Source of the DNA: Limnothrix sp. FACHB-406
GTDB taxonomy: Bacteria; Cyanobacteriota; Cyanobacteriia; CACIAM-69d
Reading direction: 5' to 3'
Length of the DNA stretch: 64,000 bases
Assembly (NCBI RefSeq): GCF_014698235.1
Contig: NZ_JACJSP010000004.1
Coordinates: forward strand, 62,001-126,000
A model generated the notes under the pieces. That model was given only the letters and a program-made list of their open reading frames with translations. It was not told the DNA's origin and did not search any database. Shown piece by piece: positions 11,148-21,185 of the stretch; positions within the stretch are counted from its first letter, which is position 1, and each line of letters opens with the position of its first letter. The translations under genes were made by a program, and so were the position numbers.

Positions 11148-11927
11148 GTGAAAAATATGACTGAAAAAACAAGCGATTGGCAAACTTTGCTCCTGTCGCC
11201 TACGGACTTTCAAACCCTAACTGGCGTTCCTTTCAAAGATGCTCAAGATCTGTCTAAAGCCTTGTATCAAAATCGCAAATTGTCTAAATGGCAAGCAATC
11301 GGTAAGCGTTGCTTGAAATATGCTTGGAATGGATTTTGGTTTTCGATTATTTGGGCAATCTTGCTCGGAATTTTTGTGATTCCAATTGCCATTGGTGGTT
11401 TTTACTTAGTTCGCCTGTTGGGCTTGTTTGCCGGAATCAGTGTCATTAACATTGTGCGCTGGTCTGCCGGTGTTTGTTTGCTGACAGGGATTCCCATGTC
11501 CATTTGGTTTTCTTGGGATGAAGAGAAAAAACAAGATACCTTGCGATCGCTCCTGCCCTTGACCCAAGAGGTCGAAAAATTTAATCGACTGGTACGCGCA
11601 ACGGATGTGAAGGCTCAACTGGCCCAAGCCTCTGGAAAGGTAATTAGCCCTGAGGAACAAGCCCAAACAATTGCCACCCTGAGCCAACTGCGATCGGAGC
11701 TGGAAAATGCCTTGAAAGTGGAACGGGTGTTACGTGAAAACCAAGATGTGGTGATGGCGCAAGTGGATGCCTTTGAAGGGGCTACCCTGGGTCAGCATAT
11801 GCAACTGGTGACGGATCAAGCCCTTGAATATGGTCAGGTACTTGATGACGCATTAAAACTGGGCGATCGGGTTCGGAACGAGCTAAAAACGTTGCATAAT
11901 CGACAAGATCAATGGAATTCTGACTAA
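11148..11927 (+). CDS. Hypothetical membrane protein with C-terminal coiled coil
   Basis: A 259-residue protein that I do not recognise. About 60 polar residues come first, then two long hydrophobic stretches (about residues 61-90 and 92-120: GFWFSIIWAILLGIFVIPIAI and the following LLGLFAGISVI part). A helical, charged C-terminal half from about 125 to 259 is likely coiled coil. The start is uncertain: GTG at 11148 or ATG at 11157. An ATG at 11144 in another frame, better spaced from the AAGGAA site at 11131, gives only six codons. No domain supports a function. Confidence 0.65.
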   Translation: MKNMTEKTSDWQTLLLSPTDFQTLTGVPFKDAQDLSKALYQNRKLSKWQAIGKRCLKYAWNGFWFSIIWAILLGIFVIPIAIGGFYLVRLLGLFAGISVINIVRWSAGVCLLTGIPMSIWFSWDEEKKQDTLRSLLPLTQEVEKFNRLVRATDVKAQLAQASGKVISPEEQAQTIATLSQLRSELENALKVERVLRENQDVVMAQVDAFEGATLGQHMQLVTDQALEYGQVLDDALKLGDRVRNELKTLHNRQDQWNSD

Positions 11928-12063
11928 TTTCGCAGGAATGACTCAGAAATTATTCAGCATTCTCTCAACAATTTTCGCCATCCCCTAGCAGGGACTGAAC
12001 AATCGCGCGTACACTGGACGCAATCTTTTTCTCAATTGCAACCTCACGCAGAGAGCCTGAGTT

Positions 12064-12483
12064 ATGAATTTCAAGCGGTGGAGCAGCCAACTGATTGCCA
12101 TGGGTCTGATCGGGGTTACAGTCCTCGGCACAGCGATCGAAGGAGCCTTCGCCCAATGGGACAATACCCGACCGGAAAACCGCATTGCGCGGATTCGGTT
12201 TCGCAACAATAATCCTCGTAGTTTATACGCCCTCTATATTGCACCTCGCTATTCAGGGGATTGGCAGGAACTCTTAGGCGATCGCATTTTAAAATCCGGT
12301 GAAGCGATCGACTTGGAATTTAATTACGACAACCTTTATCAATCTGGGTGTAACTACAAAATCAAAGCCATTTATTCTGATGGTTCCCAGACGGTCTTGG
12401 AAGAACAGCCCTATGATCTCTGTGGATTGCGCCAAGTACAATTTGGCCCCTATCCCTCGATCGATCCCTACCGTCCCAATTAA
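12064..12483 (+). CDS. Small secreted protein of unknown function
   Basis: A 139-residue protein with a clear signal peptide: basic MNFKRW, a hydrophobic core to about residue 25 and cleavage near AFA/QWD. The mature part is beta-rich with a two-cysteine pair (YQSGCNYKI and YDLCGLRQV), likely a disulphide. The ALYIAPRYSGDWQELLGDRILKSG region resembles a family of small cyanobacterial secreted proteins that databases often mislabel by transfer. No enzyme motif is present. ATG start. Confidence 0.65.
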   Translation: MNFKRWSSQLIAMGLIGVTVLGTAIEGAFAQWDNTRPENRIARIRFRNNNPRSLYALYIAPRYSGDWQELLGDRILKSGEAIDLEFNYDNLYQSGCNYKIKAIYSDGSQTVLEEQPYDLCGLRQVQFGPYPSIDPYRPN

Positions 12484-12864
12484 TTGCTGTTCAGGACATT
12501 TTCTCAATGTCAATTGATGCCTGTTGATGGCGACTGATCATACGACCCTTACCTAAAACGATTAGCACGCCATATTGCAGATGCCATATGGTAGATGCCA
12601 TGACGTAATGATTCGGTGAGCATTGCTCACCCTACGGGCTATTGTTGATGGCGACTGACCATAACTTCAACTGATCGCTAGCCATTTTCAAACTAATTTA
12701 GGCAAATTTGCCTACTGCAATCCGTCAGATCTGATCAGTTGAAGTTTCTGGGGGAATGATCCCAAATTCTGATAACTGAATCTGCCTAATTTCGTCGCTC
12801 AATTCCGTTAAAATTCCAATAAAATTCCAAGACTCTCCGATCTCTCCCTGCTCTTGCTCTTGCT
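12484..12864. other. Intergenic region with a small hairpin
   Basis: About 380 bases. It holds the 7-bp hairpin GGTGAGC-ATT-GCTCACC at 12615-12631, direct repeats of AGATGCCAT near 12578-12602, and two copies of GTTGATGGCGACTGA. I see no gene. Confidence 0.5.
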
Positions 12865-14430
12865 GTGCCCTTGACCCCTTGGCGACGGATTTGGCGCAAT
12901 CGCCCTAGAGGTATCCCATCCTTTCGTAGTCTGTTGCGCGCTGGCTTAACCCGTTGCATCAACCTTCTCTTGGGAGATGGGCGACATCTCAATGAAGCGG
13001 AATTTGATAGTTATGTTGCCTGGCGATCGGCACTGATTCATCAGCGCTTGATGCTGGGATTTCGCCTAGGAGTCATTTATTTCAGCACATTCTCAATTCT
13101 GATTGCCTTTGAAGAATCCAGTAAAGGCGACCTGTTCAGCGTGCGTTTAATTCGCCATTTGATGGCAATTGTTTTAATTTTTGCTGGCAGCCGTGAAACC
13201 CAGTCTTTAACTGAACGATATTTGGTTCCGGCATCGATTGCGGAGGGCTATTCTGCTGTTTCTCGTCAAACAACTCCTAACCCAACTCCTAACCCAACTC
13301 CTAACCCAACTCCTAACCCAACTCCTAAGAATATTGTCCCAAAGCCCTTAAGCCAGGGTGGAAAATTGCCACCTCTGATTCAGCCGAAGCGGCCTGAGCG
13401 CTTGAGCTTGGATCCGGTGATTTTTTCATCCCAATTTGGTCTATTTTTACTGCTTTCAACCACGATTTCGGTGGTGACTAATTTACCCAGCCATTGGGGA
13501 ACACCCGTCATGCCCGATTTGAAGGGCTGGACATTAGGTTTTTTTAGTATTGCGGCTGTGCTACCGTTTCGCTGGCATTGGCATCTCATTTCCCACCTCA
13601 TTGCCTATGTGAATTATGTTTTGACCAATGGCTTGATGGGTCAGGCAATTTTTCCAGAGCCTTTGGATCCTGGACAAGTTTTGTTTGATATGGTGTGGAT
13701 TTCTTTGATGTCAACTTTGGTGGTTGGCCTCTATGAACGCCTATCTCGCACTGAATTTGAAGTTCGCAAACAACTGCGCCAAGAGCAGCGACGTTCGGAT
13801 CAATTGCTCACCAATATTTTGCCGCGCAGTGTTGCCGATCGACTCTTGACGGATTCGTCCCAAATTGCAGATTTATTCCCAGAAGTAACGGTTTTATTTG
13901 CGGATTTAGTGGGGTTCACGCCCCTGGCTTCGCAACTGCAACCGGGCGAAACAATTGAATTACTCAATCGCATGTTTTCGCTATTTGACCAGTTGGCGGA
14001 GTTCCATGGCCTTGAAAAAATCAAGACCATTGGCGATGCCTACATGGCGGCGGCAGGTTTGCCGAATCCCAACCCTAACCATGCGGCGGCGGCGGCGGAT
14101 ATGGCTTTGGCGATGCAGCGGGCGATCGAGCAATTGAATCAAACGTCCCGCTATCCCCTCTCCATTCGGGTGGGACTCCATTCGGGGCCCGTGGTGGCGG
14201 GTGTGATTGGGCTGCGAAAGTTTGCCTACGATTTGTGGGGGGACACGGTGAATGTGGCCAGCCGCATGGAGTCTCAAGGATCGCCAGGCAAAATTCAAGT
14301 GACTCAAGCGGTGTTCGATCGCCTGGGGGGAGAAGCGAGCCTTTATCGATTAACCCAGCGGGGGGTAATTGCTGTGAAAGGCCGAGGCGACATGTTGGTT
14401 TATTGGCTAGAGGAAGCCCCTAAGAACTAA
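12865..14430 (+). CDS. Membrane-anchored class III adenylate cyclase
   Basis: A 521-residue protein starting at GTG. The N-terminal half has several hydrophobic segments (about 60-110 and 190-290), then a short coiled coil (EVRKQLRQEQRRSDQLLTNI), then a class III cyclase domain of about 170 residues. Metal-binding Asp347 (FADLVGF) and Asp391 (IGDAYM) are present. Lys387 and Asp456 (DLWGD) are the adenine-specifying pair, so the product should be cAMP, not cGMP. Asn and Arg of NVASRM complete the site. The membrane half carries a linker of repeated TPNP encoded by a 12-bp tandem repeat. Its stop overlaps the convergent gene by 4 nt. Confidence 0.9.
   Translation: MPLTPWRRIWRNRPRGIPSFRSLLRAGLTRCINLLLGDGRHLNEAEFDSYVAWRSALIHQRLMLGFRLGVIYFSTFSILIAFEESSKGDLFSVRLIRHLMAIVLIFAGSRETQSLTERYLVPASIAEGYSAVSRQTTPNPTPNPTPNPTPNPTPKNIVPKPLSQGGKLPPLIQPKRPERLSLDPVIFSSQFGLFLLLSTTISVVTNLPSHWGTPVMPDLKGWTLGFFSIAAVLPFRWHWHLISHLIAYVNYVLTNGLMGQAIFPEPLDPGQVLFDMVWISLMSTLVVGLYERLSRTEFEVRKQLRQEQRRSDQLLTNILPRSVADRLLTDSSQIADLFPEVTVLFADLVGFTPLASQLQPGETIELLNRMFSLFDQLAEFHGLEKIKTIGDAYMAAAGLPNPNPNHAAAAADMALAMQRAIEQLNQTSRYPLSIRVGLHSGPVVAGVIGLRKFAYDLWGDTVNVASRMESQGSPGKIQVTQAVFDRLGGEASLYRLTQRGVIAVKGRGDMLVYWLEEAPKN
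13272..13328. repeat. In-frame 12-bp tandem repeat inside the adenylate cyclase gene
   Basis: The unit AACTCCTAACCC is repeated four times without error (13272-13319) and followed by a partial fifth copy to 13328. Each unit adds four residues of a TPNP linker, so copy-number change would not break the frame. Confidence 0.95.
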
Positions 14431-14924
14431 CGGCAAGCATCCACGGAAACGACATACACTTTCCCGATCGATCCTGTGTTGCCTACCTTCACATTTACCT
14501 GAAACGGTTGAATGTTTTGGCCGGGCCGACGACGTGGATAGGCAGGCACTTGCACCAGTTGATTCGCTTCAGCATTCACCCGTTCGTCATAGAACTGATC
14601 GTTGCTGCTGTCCCCATATTTGAGGAACATTTCAGACTTGTAGCTGCCGGAGTCTTTAAAAAATAAACTGACTCGAAAACTGGTAAAGCTTTGATTGCTA
14701 GGAACAACAAAATCGGTGTTCCAATTGTTGCGCGTAAACAGCAGGCTAGGGGCCGAAACCCGCTTCACTACTTCGGGGTCGTTGCCACCAACGGGCATCA
14801 GGGGCACGGGGCGGCGACATTCCACCACGGGGGCGCTGCGGTCTTGGGCTTGGGCGTTGATGTGCAGTCCTGCCAAACCAAGGCCAAGGCTGGTGAGGGC
14901 GGCGATCGCGAGCGGCCGTTTCAT
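14427..14924 (-). CDS. Secreted protein of unknown function
   Basis: A 165-residue protein with a signal peptide (MKRP, hydrophobic core, cleavage near AQA/QDR). The mature part is beta-rich, with cysteines near each end (VECRRP and VDACR) that could form one disulphide. I do not recognise the family. It is convergent with the adenylate cyclase, and the two stop codons overlap by 4 nt. ATG start at 14924. Confidence 0.6.
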   Translation of the reverse strand: MKRPLAIAALTSLGLGLAGLHINAQAQDRSAPVVECRRPVPLMPVGGNDPEVVKRVSAPSLLFTRNNWNTDFVVPSNQSFTSFRVSLFFKDSGSYKSEMFLKYGDSSNDQFYDERVNAEANQLVQVPAYPRRRPGQNIQPFQVNVKVGNTGSIGKVYVVSVDACR

Positions 14925-15051
14925 AGCGCGCGGTGGTGTTTCTCAAAAAATGCCCTTTAAGATTAACCCAAGGTCTTGCCGCTGCGTAAAGAGTTATGGA
15001 GCACGGGGTTAAACTAAAGGCTCTGAACCGAGAGGAATTTGAGGCGATCGC

Positions 15052-15720
15052 GTGGCGGCAGAGCAAGATCAACCAGATCAAGAAGCAGTCTTTCACTCGC
15101 TGAATTCATCGCTAGACCCTGCATCGGGGGCGAGTGCTGTGGAAACCGGTACGGAGCCAGAGACGGCCGATCCAAAGCCGGTAACGGATTTTGAGGCCAT
15201 GACCCTAGATCGGGCCCAAACGCTTTATGACCAGGGGCGGAGGCTGTTTGAGGCAGGGCGCTATCGCGAATCGATCGAGTCCTTAGAAACGGGGGCGGCG
15301 CTGTTGCCGGCCAATGGGCGCTTGGGGGGTGAAATGCAGGTGTGGTTGGTGACGGCCTACGAGGCTGCGGGCCTGCGGGACGCGGGGTTGCAACTGTGTC
15401 GGCAACTGACGAAGCATCCCCACCTGGAAACCCGATCGCAAGCTCGCCGGTTGTTGGCGATTTTGGAAGCGCCCGTGTTGAGCAAGCGCCCAGAATGGCT
15501 GACGGAAATTCCTGACTTGTCGAGCTTGGAGGCGGCGGATGGTGCGGGGTTCAAGGCGGCCACCGGTCAGGCCCCGAGCCGATCGCCCCGATCGCGTCCC
15601 ATGCCGGAGCCAAAGCCGATCGATCCGGATCTGATTGTCCATGAGAATCGCTTTTTGGGCTTTGGGTTGTTGCTGGTGCTGCTGGTGATTGCAGGAATTC
15701 TGTGGCTGGGGCGTGCCTAG
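15052..15720 (+). CDS. TPR-like protein with a C-terminal membrane anchor
   Basis: A 222-residue protein starting at GTG with a GAGG site about ten bases upstream. After an acidic N-terminus (1-50) comes a tetratricopeptide-like segment (RAQTLYDQGRRLFEAGRYRE and following helices, about 53-135). A Pro/Ser/Arg-rich linker (about 165-195) and one hydrophobic anchor (GFGLLLVLLVIAGILWLG) end the protein. It is likely a tail-anchored scaffold; partners are unknown. No operon partner is close. Confidence 0.7.
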   Translation: MAAEQDQPDQEAVFHSLNSSLDPASGASAVETGTEPETADPKPVTDFEAMTLDRAQTLYDQGRRLFEAGRYRESIESLETGAALLPANGRLGGEMQVWLVTAYEAAGLRDAGLQLCRQLTKHPHLETRSQARRLLAILEAPVLSKRPEWLTEIPDLSSLEAADGAGFKAATGQAPSRSPRSRPMPEPKPIDPDLIVHENRFLGFGLLLVLLVIAGILWLGRA

Positions 15721-15918
15721 GGGGCTGATGGCTGCTGTGACTGAGGCGATTGGCCAGTCTTCTTGCTGGGCGCGTTAACGACGGCCAGGCAATGAAGACC
15801 AGTTAACAAAGGCAACGCAACGCAACGAAACAATCGCCCTCAGTCGGATGGTTTCGGATCGTTTATGCTGGCGATCTGCTAGGTTTTTCAAGTCTGTTCA
15901 TCGAGTTCCAGCGCTCCC

Positions 15919-18075
15919 ATGCCTGCTTTTTTGTTTGAGGTCGGCACTGAAGAATTACCCGCAAGTTTTGTGGCCAGTGCGGTGCGTCAGTGGCGCGATC
16001 GCGTGCCCCAGAGCTTGGCGGAAGCCAACCTAAGCGCCACATCGGTGCAGGTGTTTGCCACACCGCGCCGCTTGGCCCTGGTGATTGAAGGGTTGCCCGA
16101 TCGCCAGCCCGATCGCCGGGAGGCGGTGAAAGGGCCGCCGGCCAGTGCTGCCTTCAAGGATGGGCAACCCACCAAGGCCGCCGAAGGATTTGCGCGCAAA
16201 AACGGTGTGGCTCTGAGCGATTTGGAGTTGCGAGCCACGGACAAGGGTGAATTTGTTTTTGCGGAAGTGTTCACGGCGGGGCGATCGACCCCCGATCTCT
16301 TGCAGGAATTGGCTCCCCAATGGGTGCTGGCCCTTGAAGGGAAGCGGTTTATGCGCTGGGGAGATGGAGAATTCCGATTCCCCCGGCCCATTCGCAGCCT
16401 GATTGCCCTTTGGGATGATCAAGTGTTGCCGGTGTCTTTGACCGTGCGAGCGGCCACCGAAACGCGCCCGGCGGAAGTGCTGACGGCCGATCGAGTCACG
16501 ACCGGCCACCGGGTGTTGCATCCTGCATCGGTTTCGATCGCCCAGGCCACGGACTATGTGGCTACCTTGGCCGCGGCTTCCGTGCTGGTGAATCCCGAGC
16601 AACGGCAGGCGCTGATCATTCAGCAAACCCAGGCCGCAGCGGCCCAACTGGGTGGAGAAGCGGAAATTGACCCCGATTTGCTGGAAGAAGTGCGGGACTT
16701 GGTGGAATTTCCCACGGCGGTAATTGGTGGTTTTGATCAGGAATTTTTGGAGTTGCCGTCGGAGGTGACCAAAACCGTCATGGTCACCCATCAGCGCTAT
16801 TTCCCCGTCCATCAACCGGGCCAGCCCGATCGACTGTTACCCAACTTCATCACCATCAGTAACGGGGATCCGACCAAGGCCGCCATCATCGCTGAGGGCA
16901 ATGGACGAGTGGTGCGGGCCCGCCTCAGCGATGGCCAGTATTTCTACAAGGCCGACATTGCCAAGCCGTTGGAAAGCTACTTGGCCAAGCTGGAAACGGT
17001 CACCTTCCAAGACCAATTGGGCAGTATGCGGGCCAAGGTCGATCGAATCGTGTCCATGGCCGATCGACTCTGCCACCAACTGCAACTGTCGGCGGACGAT
17101 CGGGACTTGGTGAACTGGGCCGCCCTGCTCTGTAAAGCAGACTTGGTGACCAGCATGGTCTTCGAGTTCCCAGAACTGCAAGGCATCATGGGCGAGAAGT
17201 ATGCCCGGGCCAGCGGGGAACCGGAAGCGGTGGCGGTGGCGATCGGGGAACATTACCTACCCAAGGGCGCGGGCGATGCTTTGCCCACCAGCCAAACCGG
17301 GCGCATTGTGGCCCTGGCCGATCGCCTCGATACCCTGTGCAGTCTGTTCCGAATTGGCCTGTTGCCGAGCGGGTCCTCCGATCCCTTTGCCCTGCGCCGG
17401 GCCGCCAATGCCGTGGTGAACATCATTTGGGATGCCGGTTGGTCTCTGAATTTGGAATCGCTGATTGAGCCGGAATCGGTCGATCGTTGGGCAGATTCTG
17501 GCATGGGCACGCAACTGGCGGAATTCTTTGTGCAACGGTTCCGCAGCCTGCTCGAAGATGAACAGGGCATTGATTACGACCTGGCCTTGGCAGTGGTCGG
17601 AGAACCGGGCGATCGAGATGCGGCCCTACGCGCTCTCTACGACCCCGCCGACGTGCTGCAACGGGCACAGTTCTTGCAATCCCTGCGGCGATCGGGGCAA
17701 TTGGCCAACCTCTATGCCACCATCAACCGCGCCTCCAAACTGGCCGCCAAGGGCGATCTCAACTTCAGCGATTTGGATCCCGCTGCTTCCGTGAAATCTG
17801 CCTTGTTTGAGCAACCCTCAGAACAGGCGTTTTATGATGCCCTGGTTGCCCTGTTGCCCATCACCCAAGCCACGCGCCAAACCCGTAACTACCAGCCCCT
17901 GGCCGATCAACTGGCTCAGGCGGCGGCCGTGGTGGCGAACTTCTTTGATGGTTCCGAAAGTGTGATGGTGATGGTGGATGATGAAGCGGTGCGGCGTAAC
18001 CGGCTGAACCTGCTGGGCCTGTTGCGGAACCATGCCAGGGTGCTCGGAGATTTCGGGGCGATCGTGAAGGGGTAA
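15919..18075 (+). CDS. glyS: Glycine--tRNA ligase beta subunit
   Basis: A 718-residue beta subunit of the tetrameric bacterial glycyl-tRNA synthetase. It starts with the hallmark [15 protein letters not shown] and contains the family block HQRYFPVHQ. The region [18 protein letters not shown] follows an HD-like segment, and an anticodon-binding-like C-terminal domain is present. Length fits the family. The alpha subunit gene (glyQ) is not in this window, which is normal in cyanobacteria where the two genes are often apart. ATG start at 15919. Confidence 0.96.
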   Translation: MPAFLFEVGTEELPASFVASAVRQWRDRVPQSLAEANLSATSVQVFATPRRLALVIEGLPDRQPDRREAVKGPPASAAFKDGQPTKAAEGFARKNGVALSDLELRATDKGEFVFAEVFTAGRSTPDLLQELAPQWVLALEGKRFMRWGDGEFRFPRPIRSLIALWDDQVLPVSLTVRAATETRPAEVLTADRVTTGHRVLHPASVSIAQATDYVATLAAASVLVNPEQRQALIIQQTQAAAAQLGGEAEIDPDLLEEVRDLVEFPTAVIGGFDQEFLELPSEVTKTVMVTHQRYFPVHQPGQPDRLLPNFITISNGDPTKAAIIAEGNGRVVRARLSDGQYFYKADIAKPLESYLAKLETVTFQDQLGSMRAKVDRIVSMADRLCHQLQLSADDRDLVNWAALLCKADLVTSMVFEFPELQGIMGEKYARASGEPEAVAVAIGEHYLPKGAGDALPTSQTGRIVALADRLDTLCSLFRIGLLPSGSSDPFALRRAANAVVNIIWDAGWSLNLESLIEPESVDRWADSGMGTQLAEFFVQRFRSLLEDEQGIDYDLALAVVGEPGDRDAALRALYDPADVLQRAQFLQSLRRSGQLANLYATINRASKLAAKGDLNFSDLDPAASVKSALFEQPSEQAFYDALVALLPITQATRQTRNYQPLADQLAQAAAVVANFFDGSESVMVMVDDEAVRRNRLNLLGLLRNHARVLGDFGAIVKG

Positions 18076-18147
18076 AGCATTCATCCCCATTTCCGGCCTA
18101 AGGGCCAAGGGGTGTGCTGCCAGTTTTGTAGCAAAATCATCAATTGC

Positions 18148-18176
18148 TAGACAAAAGACTGCCACACCCCTATAAT
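18148..18176 (+). promoter_or_regulatory. Promoter of the ribosomal-protein cluster
   Basis: TAGACA (five of six bases of the -35 consensus), a 17-bp spacer, then a perfect TATAAT. Transcription would start near 18183, leaving a leader of about 380 nt before rplC. Assigned by sequence only. Confidence 0.65.
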
Positions 18177-18177
18177 A

Positions 18178-18300
18178 TTGAACCGTTGCCAAAACTGTGG
18201 TTCCCTGCGCTACGCAACCTTAAAACCACAACATTTGCCGATCTGGCAAATTTTCCAGGCAACTTTTGCTGAACCGGATACTGAGCAGGTCGCTGCTTAA
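18178..18300 (+). CDS. Possible small CxxC protein in the rplC leader
   Basis: An open frame of 40 codons starting at TTG, with CQNCG near its start as in a half zinc ribbon. It begins two bases after the -10 box, so from that promoter the mRNA would have almost no 5' untranslated region, which weakens it. No ribosome site is seen. It may be a chance ORF or the end of a decayed gene. Confidence 0.15.
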   Translation: MNRCQNCGSLRYATLKPQHLPIWQIFQATFAEPDTEQVAA

Positions 18301-18562
18301 GTCCTAGCAAGCAAACGCGCTGCAACGATGCAAACCGCTCCAGCGCAAAATCTTCCCTCGGTTGACTGACATCCGAGCCTTGAGATTCTCAATGATTTCT
18401 CAGTGCAGATAAGCGGTCAGTCTACGTCAATCAGAGTGCCCAAAACTCAAAGTCCGTCGGGAAAGTGCTTCTAGCCCTTACGCGCTAGAGGCGCTCTTGT
18501 TACGGCTGGTTGACGCTAGGGGGAAGGACTCTCCTAACCATCCCTAGTCTAAGGAGAACGCC

Positions 18563-19207
18563 ATGTCTCTTGGCATTCTAGGTACTAAGTTGGGCATGAC
18601 CCAAGTCTTTGATGAAACGGGCCGGGCCATCCCGGTAACGGTCATCCAAGCTGGCCCCTGTACCGTTACGCAAATCAAAACCAAAGAGACTGATGGCTAC
18701 ACGGCCGTTCAGTTGGGTTTTCAAGAAGTCAAAGAAAAGGCCCTCAGCAAGCCGGAAATCGGACACCTGAGCAAGGCCAACGCGAAGCCCCTGCGCCACC
18801 TGCGGGAATACCGTTTGGTGGATGTGGCTGGCTTTACCCTTGGTGAAGAAATCCGCGCCGATCGCTGCATCGAAGTCGGTCAAATCGTTGACGTGACGGG
18901 TAACAGCATTGGTCGTGGTTTCGCGGGTTACCAAAAGCGCCACAACTTTGGTCGCGGGCCGATGTCTCACGGTTCCAAAAACCACCGTCTGCCCGGTTCG
19001 ACGGGTGCGGGTACGACCCCCGGTCGTGTCTATCCCGGTAAGCGCATGGCTGGCCGGATGGGCAATGAGCGTGTGACGGTCAAGAAGCTGACGGTTGTGC
19101 GGATCGACCCCGATCGCAACATCGTGTTGATCAAGGGTGCGGTTCCGGGCAAGCCGGGGACGCTGGTCAGCATTGCACCGTCCAACCTGGTGGGTCGTCA
19201 AAAGTAA
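18563..19207 (+). CDS. rplC: 50S ribosomal protein L3
   Basis: A 214-residue early-assembly protein of the 50S subunit near the peptidyl transferase centre. It opens with [13 protein letters not shown] and contains [11 protein letters not shown] and [11 protein letters not shown]. At the place where E. coli L3 has the Gln methylated by PrmB, this protein has Ala ([10 protein letters not shown]). AAGGAG at 18551-18556 gives good spacing to the ATG. First gene of the cluster; rpsJ is not upstream, as usual in cyanobacteria. Confidence 0.98.
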   Translation: MSLGILGTKLGMTQVFDETGRAIPVTVIQAGPCTVTQIKTKETDGYTAVQLGFQEVKEKALSKPEIGHLSKANAKPLRHLREYRLVDVAGFTLGEEIRADRCIEVGQIVDVTGNSIGRGFAGYQKRHNFGRGPMSHGSKNHRLPGSTGAGTTPGRVYPGKRMAGRMGNERVTVKKLTVVRIDPDRNIVLIKGAVPGKPGTLVSIAPSNLVGRQK

Positions 19208-19247
19208 GCGCGATCGCCCGTAAGTCCGTCGAACGTGGAGCACAGCA

Positions 19248-19883
19248 ATGGTCAACTGCATTGTGAAAAATTGGGACGGTAAGGAAGCCGGTAATACCGA
19301 GCTAGACTTGCGCGTCGCCCGTGAAGAAAACGCTCAGCACATTGTGCACCGGGCTTTGGTGCGTCAATTGGCGAACGCTCGTCAAGGCACCGTCAGCACC
19401 AAGACCCGTTCGGAAGTGCGCGGTGGTGGTCGCAAGCCCTGGCGGCAAAAGGGAACCGGTCGCGCCCGTGCTGGCTCGAACCGCTCTCCCCTGTGGCGTG
19501 GTGGTGGTGTGATCTTTGGCCCCAAGCCCCGCGACTACTCGCAAAAGATGAACCGGAAGGAACGTCGCCTGGCTCTGCGCACGGCGTTCCAAGGTCGCTT
19601 GGATGACTTGGTGGTGGTGGAAAACTTTGCCAGCCAACTCAGCCAGCCCAAAACCAAAGACCTGTTGGCGGCTCTGGCCCGTTGGGGTGTAGACGCTGGT
19701 CAAAAGGTGCTGTTGATCGTGGCTGACCAAGACGAAAACGTTTGGCTGTCGGCCCGGAACGTCCAAAGCCTGCGGTTGATTTTGGCAACGAACCTGAATG
19801 TGTTCGACCTGCTGAACGCCGACAAGGTGGTGGTGACGGCGGACGCGCTGGAGAAGATCAAGGAGGTTTACGGCGATGATTAA
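19248..19883 (+). CDS. rplD: 50S ribosomal protein L4
   Basis: A 211-residue protein of the 50S exit tunnel wall. The central loop is conserved ([21 protein letters not shown]) and the C-terminal globular domain is complete. In E. coli L4 represses its own operon; whether that holds here is unknown, but the long rplC leader would be the place. It starts 40 bases after rplC and overlaps rplW by 8 nt. Confidence 0.98.
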   Translation: MVNCIVKNWDGKEAGNTELDLRVAREENAQHIVHRALVRQLANARQGTVSTKTRSEVRGGGRKPWRQKGTGRARAGSNRSPLWRGGGVIFGPKPRDYSQKMNRKERRLALRTAFQGRLDDLVVVENFASQLSQPKTKDLLAALARWGVDAGQKVLLIVADQDENVWLSARNVQSLRLILATNLNVFDLLNADKVVVTADALEKIKEVYGDD

Positions 19884-20202
19884 GCGCACTCCTAAGTACA
19901 AGACGCGCTTGGACGATCGCACGTTGGCGGATGTGATTCGCCGGCCGATCATCACCGAAAAGGCCACGATTCTGCTGGAAAACAACCAGTACGTGTTTGA
20001 TGTGGATCCCCGCGCCAACAAGCTGGACATCAAGGCAGCGATCGAAGGTCTGTTTGAGGTGAAAGTCCAGAGGGTCAACACCTACAACCCGCCGCGCAAG
20101 ACCCGGAAACTGGGTCGGCTGTCGGGTTACCGTCCTCAGGTGAAGCGGGCGATCGTCACGCTGGCCGAAGGCAGTTCGATTCAACTGTTCCCCGAAGTCT
20201 AG
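19876..20202 (+). CDS. rplW: 50S ribosomal protein L23
   Basis: A 108-residue protein at the tunnel exit, docking site for trigger factor and [12 protein letters not shown] at the start and [21 protein letters not shown] mark the family. The ATG overlaps the end of rplD by 8 nt, indicating translational coupling. Full length. Confidence 0.97.
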   Translation: MIKRTPKYKTRLDDRTLADVIRRPIITEKATILLENNQYVFDVDPRANKLDIKAAIEGLFEVKVQRVNTYNPPRKTRKLGRLSGYRPQVKRAIVTLAEGSSIQLFPEV

Positions 20203-20223
20203 CGCTGAAGGAGTTTTAAGACG

Positions 20224-21087
20224 ATGCCAATTCGTACCTTCCGTCCTTATACCCCCGGGGTTCGTCAAGCCAGCGTGGCTGACTTTGCGGAAATCACCCG
20301 CAGCGAACCCGAAAAGTCTCTGACTTCCTACAAGCACCGCCGCAAGGGTCGTAACAACCTGGGTCGGATCACCTGTCGTCACCGGGGTGGTGGCCACAAG
20401 CGTCTGTACCGGAAGATCGACTTCAAGCGCGACAAGCTGGGCATGACCGCTGAAGTGCTGTCGATCGAGTATGACCCCAACCGGAATGCGCGCATTTCGT
20501 TGGTGCAGTACGAAGATGGCGAAAAGCGCTACATCATCACCCCCGTTGGTCTGAAAGTAGGCCAAACGATCGTGGCGGGTCCCGATTCCCCGATCGAAGT
20601 GGGTAATGCCCTGCCCTTGGCCAACATGCCTTTGGGTACGACCGTCCACAACATTGAGTTGGTGGCGGGTCGCGGTGCGCAAATGGCCCGTTCCGCTGGC
20701 TCCGGTGCTGAAGTGGTCGCTAAAGAAGGCAACTACGTCACCCTGAAGCTGCCTTCCACGGAAGTGCGCAAGGTTCGTAAAGAGTGCATGGCTACCATCG
20801 GCAGCGTCGGCAACTCCGAACACCGCAACCTGAGCCTGGGTAAAGCCGGCCGCAAGCGTTGGTTGGGTCGCCGTCCGGAAGTGCGCGGTAGCGTCATGAA
20901 CCCGGTGGATCACCCCCACGGTGGTGGTGAAGGGCGCGCGCCCATTGGGCGTTCTGGCCCGGTCACCCCTTGGGGTAAACCCGCTTTGGGTCGCAAAACC
21001 CGCGACAAGCGGAAAGCCAGCACCAAACTCATTGTGCGTCGTCGTCGTAAGTCGTCCAAGCGCGGTCGCGGCGGTCGCAACGCATAG
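20224..21087 (+). CDS. rplB: 50S ribosomal protein L2
   Basis: A 287-residue core 50S protein needed for subunit association and peptidyl transfer. [17 protein letters not shown] and the C-terminal [14 protein letters not shown], with its essential His, are intact, and a basic tail follows. A ribosome site AAGGAG stands before the ATG. 21 bases after rplW. Confidence 0.98.
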   Translation: MPIRTFRPYTPGVRQASVADFAEITRSEPEKSLTSYKHRRKGRNNLGRITCRHRGGGHKRLYRKIDFKRDKLGMTAEVLSIEYDPNRNARISLVQYEDGEKRYIITPVGLKVGQTIVAGPDSPIEVGNALPLANMPLGTTVHNIELVAGRGAQMARSAGSGAEVVAKEGNYVTLKLPSTEVRKVRKECMATIGSVGNSEHRNLSLGKAGRKRWLGRRPEVRGSVMNPVDHPHGGGEGRAPIGRSGPVTPWGKPALGRKTRDKRKASTKLIVRRRRKSSKRGRGGRNA

Positions 21088-21185
21088 GTTTTTTCAGTGT
21101 GGCGATCGCCCGCCCGTTGGTCTAACCCTCCAGCCCTGGGCGATCGCCGCTTGAGATCGCGAATCCCTAAGAGTTCCTAAAGCGT

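Larger units (their letters stand above)
18076..18562. other. Leader region of the ribosomal-protein cluster
   Basis: About 490 bases between glyS and rplC. It holds the promoter at 18148-18176, an 8-bp inverted repeat (18109-18116 with 18163-18170) that covers the promoter spacer, and a possible 40-codon ORF at 18178-18300. The rest (18301-18562) is untranslated leader with no named RNA motif that I can identify. Confidence 0.6.

Noticed and set aside
13272-13328. CRISPR-like array
   Set aside because: The units are contiguous 12-bp copies without spacers, inside a coding frame.
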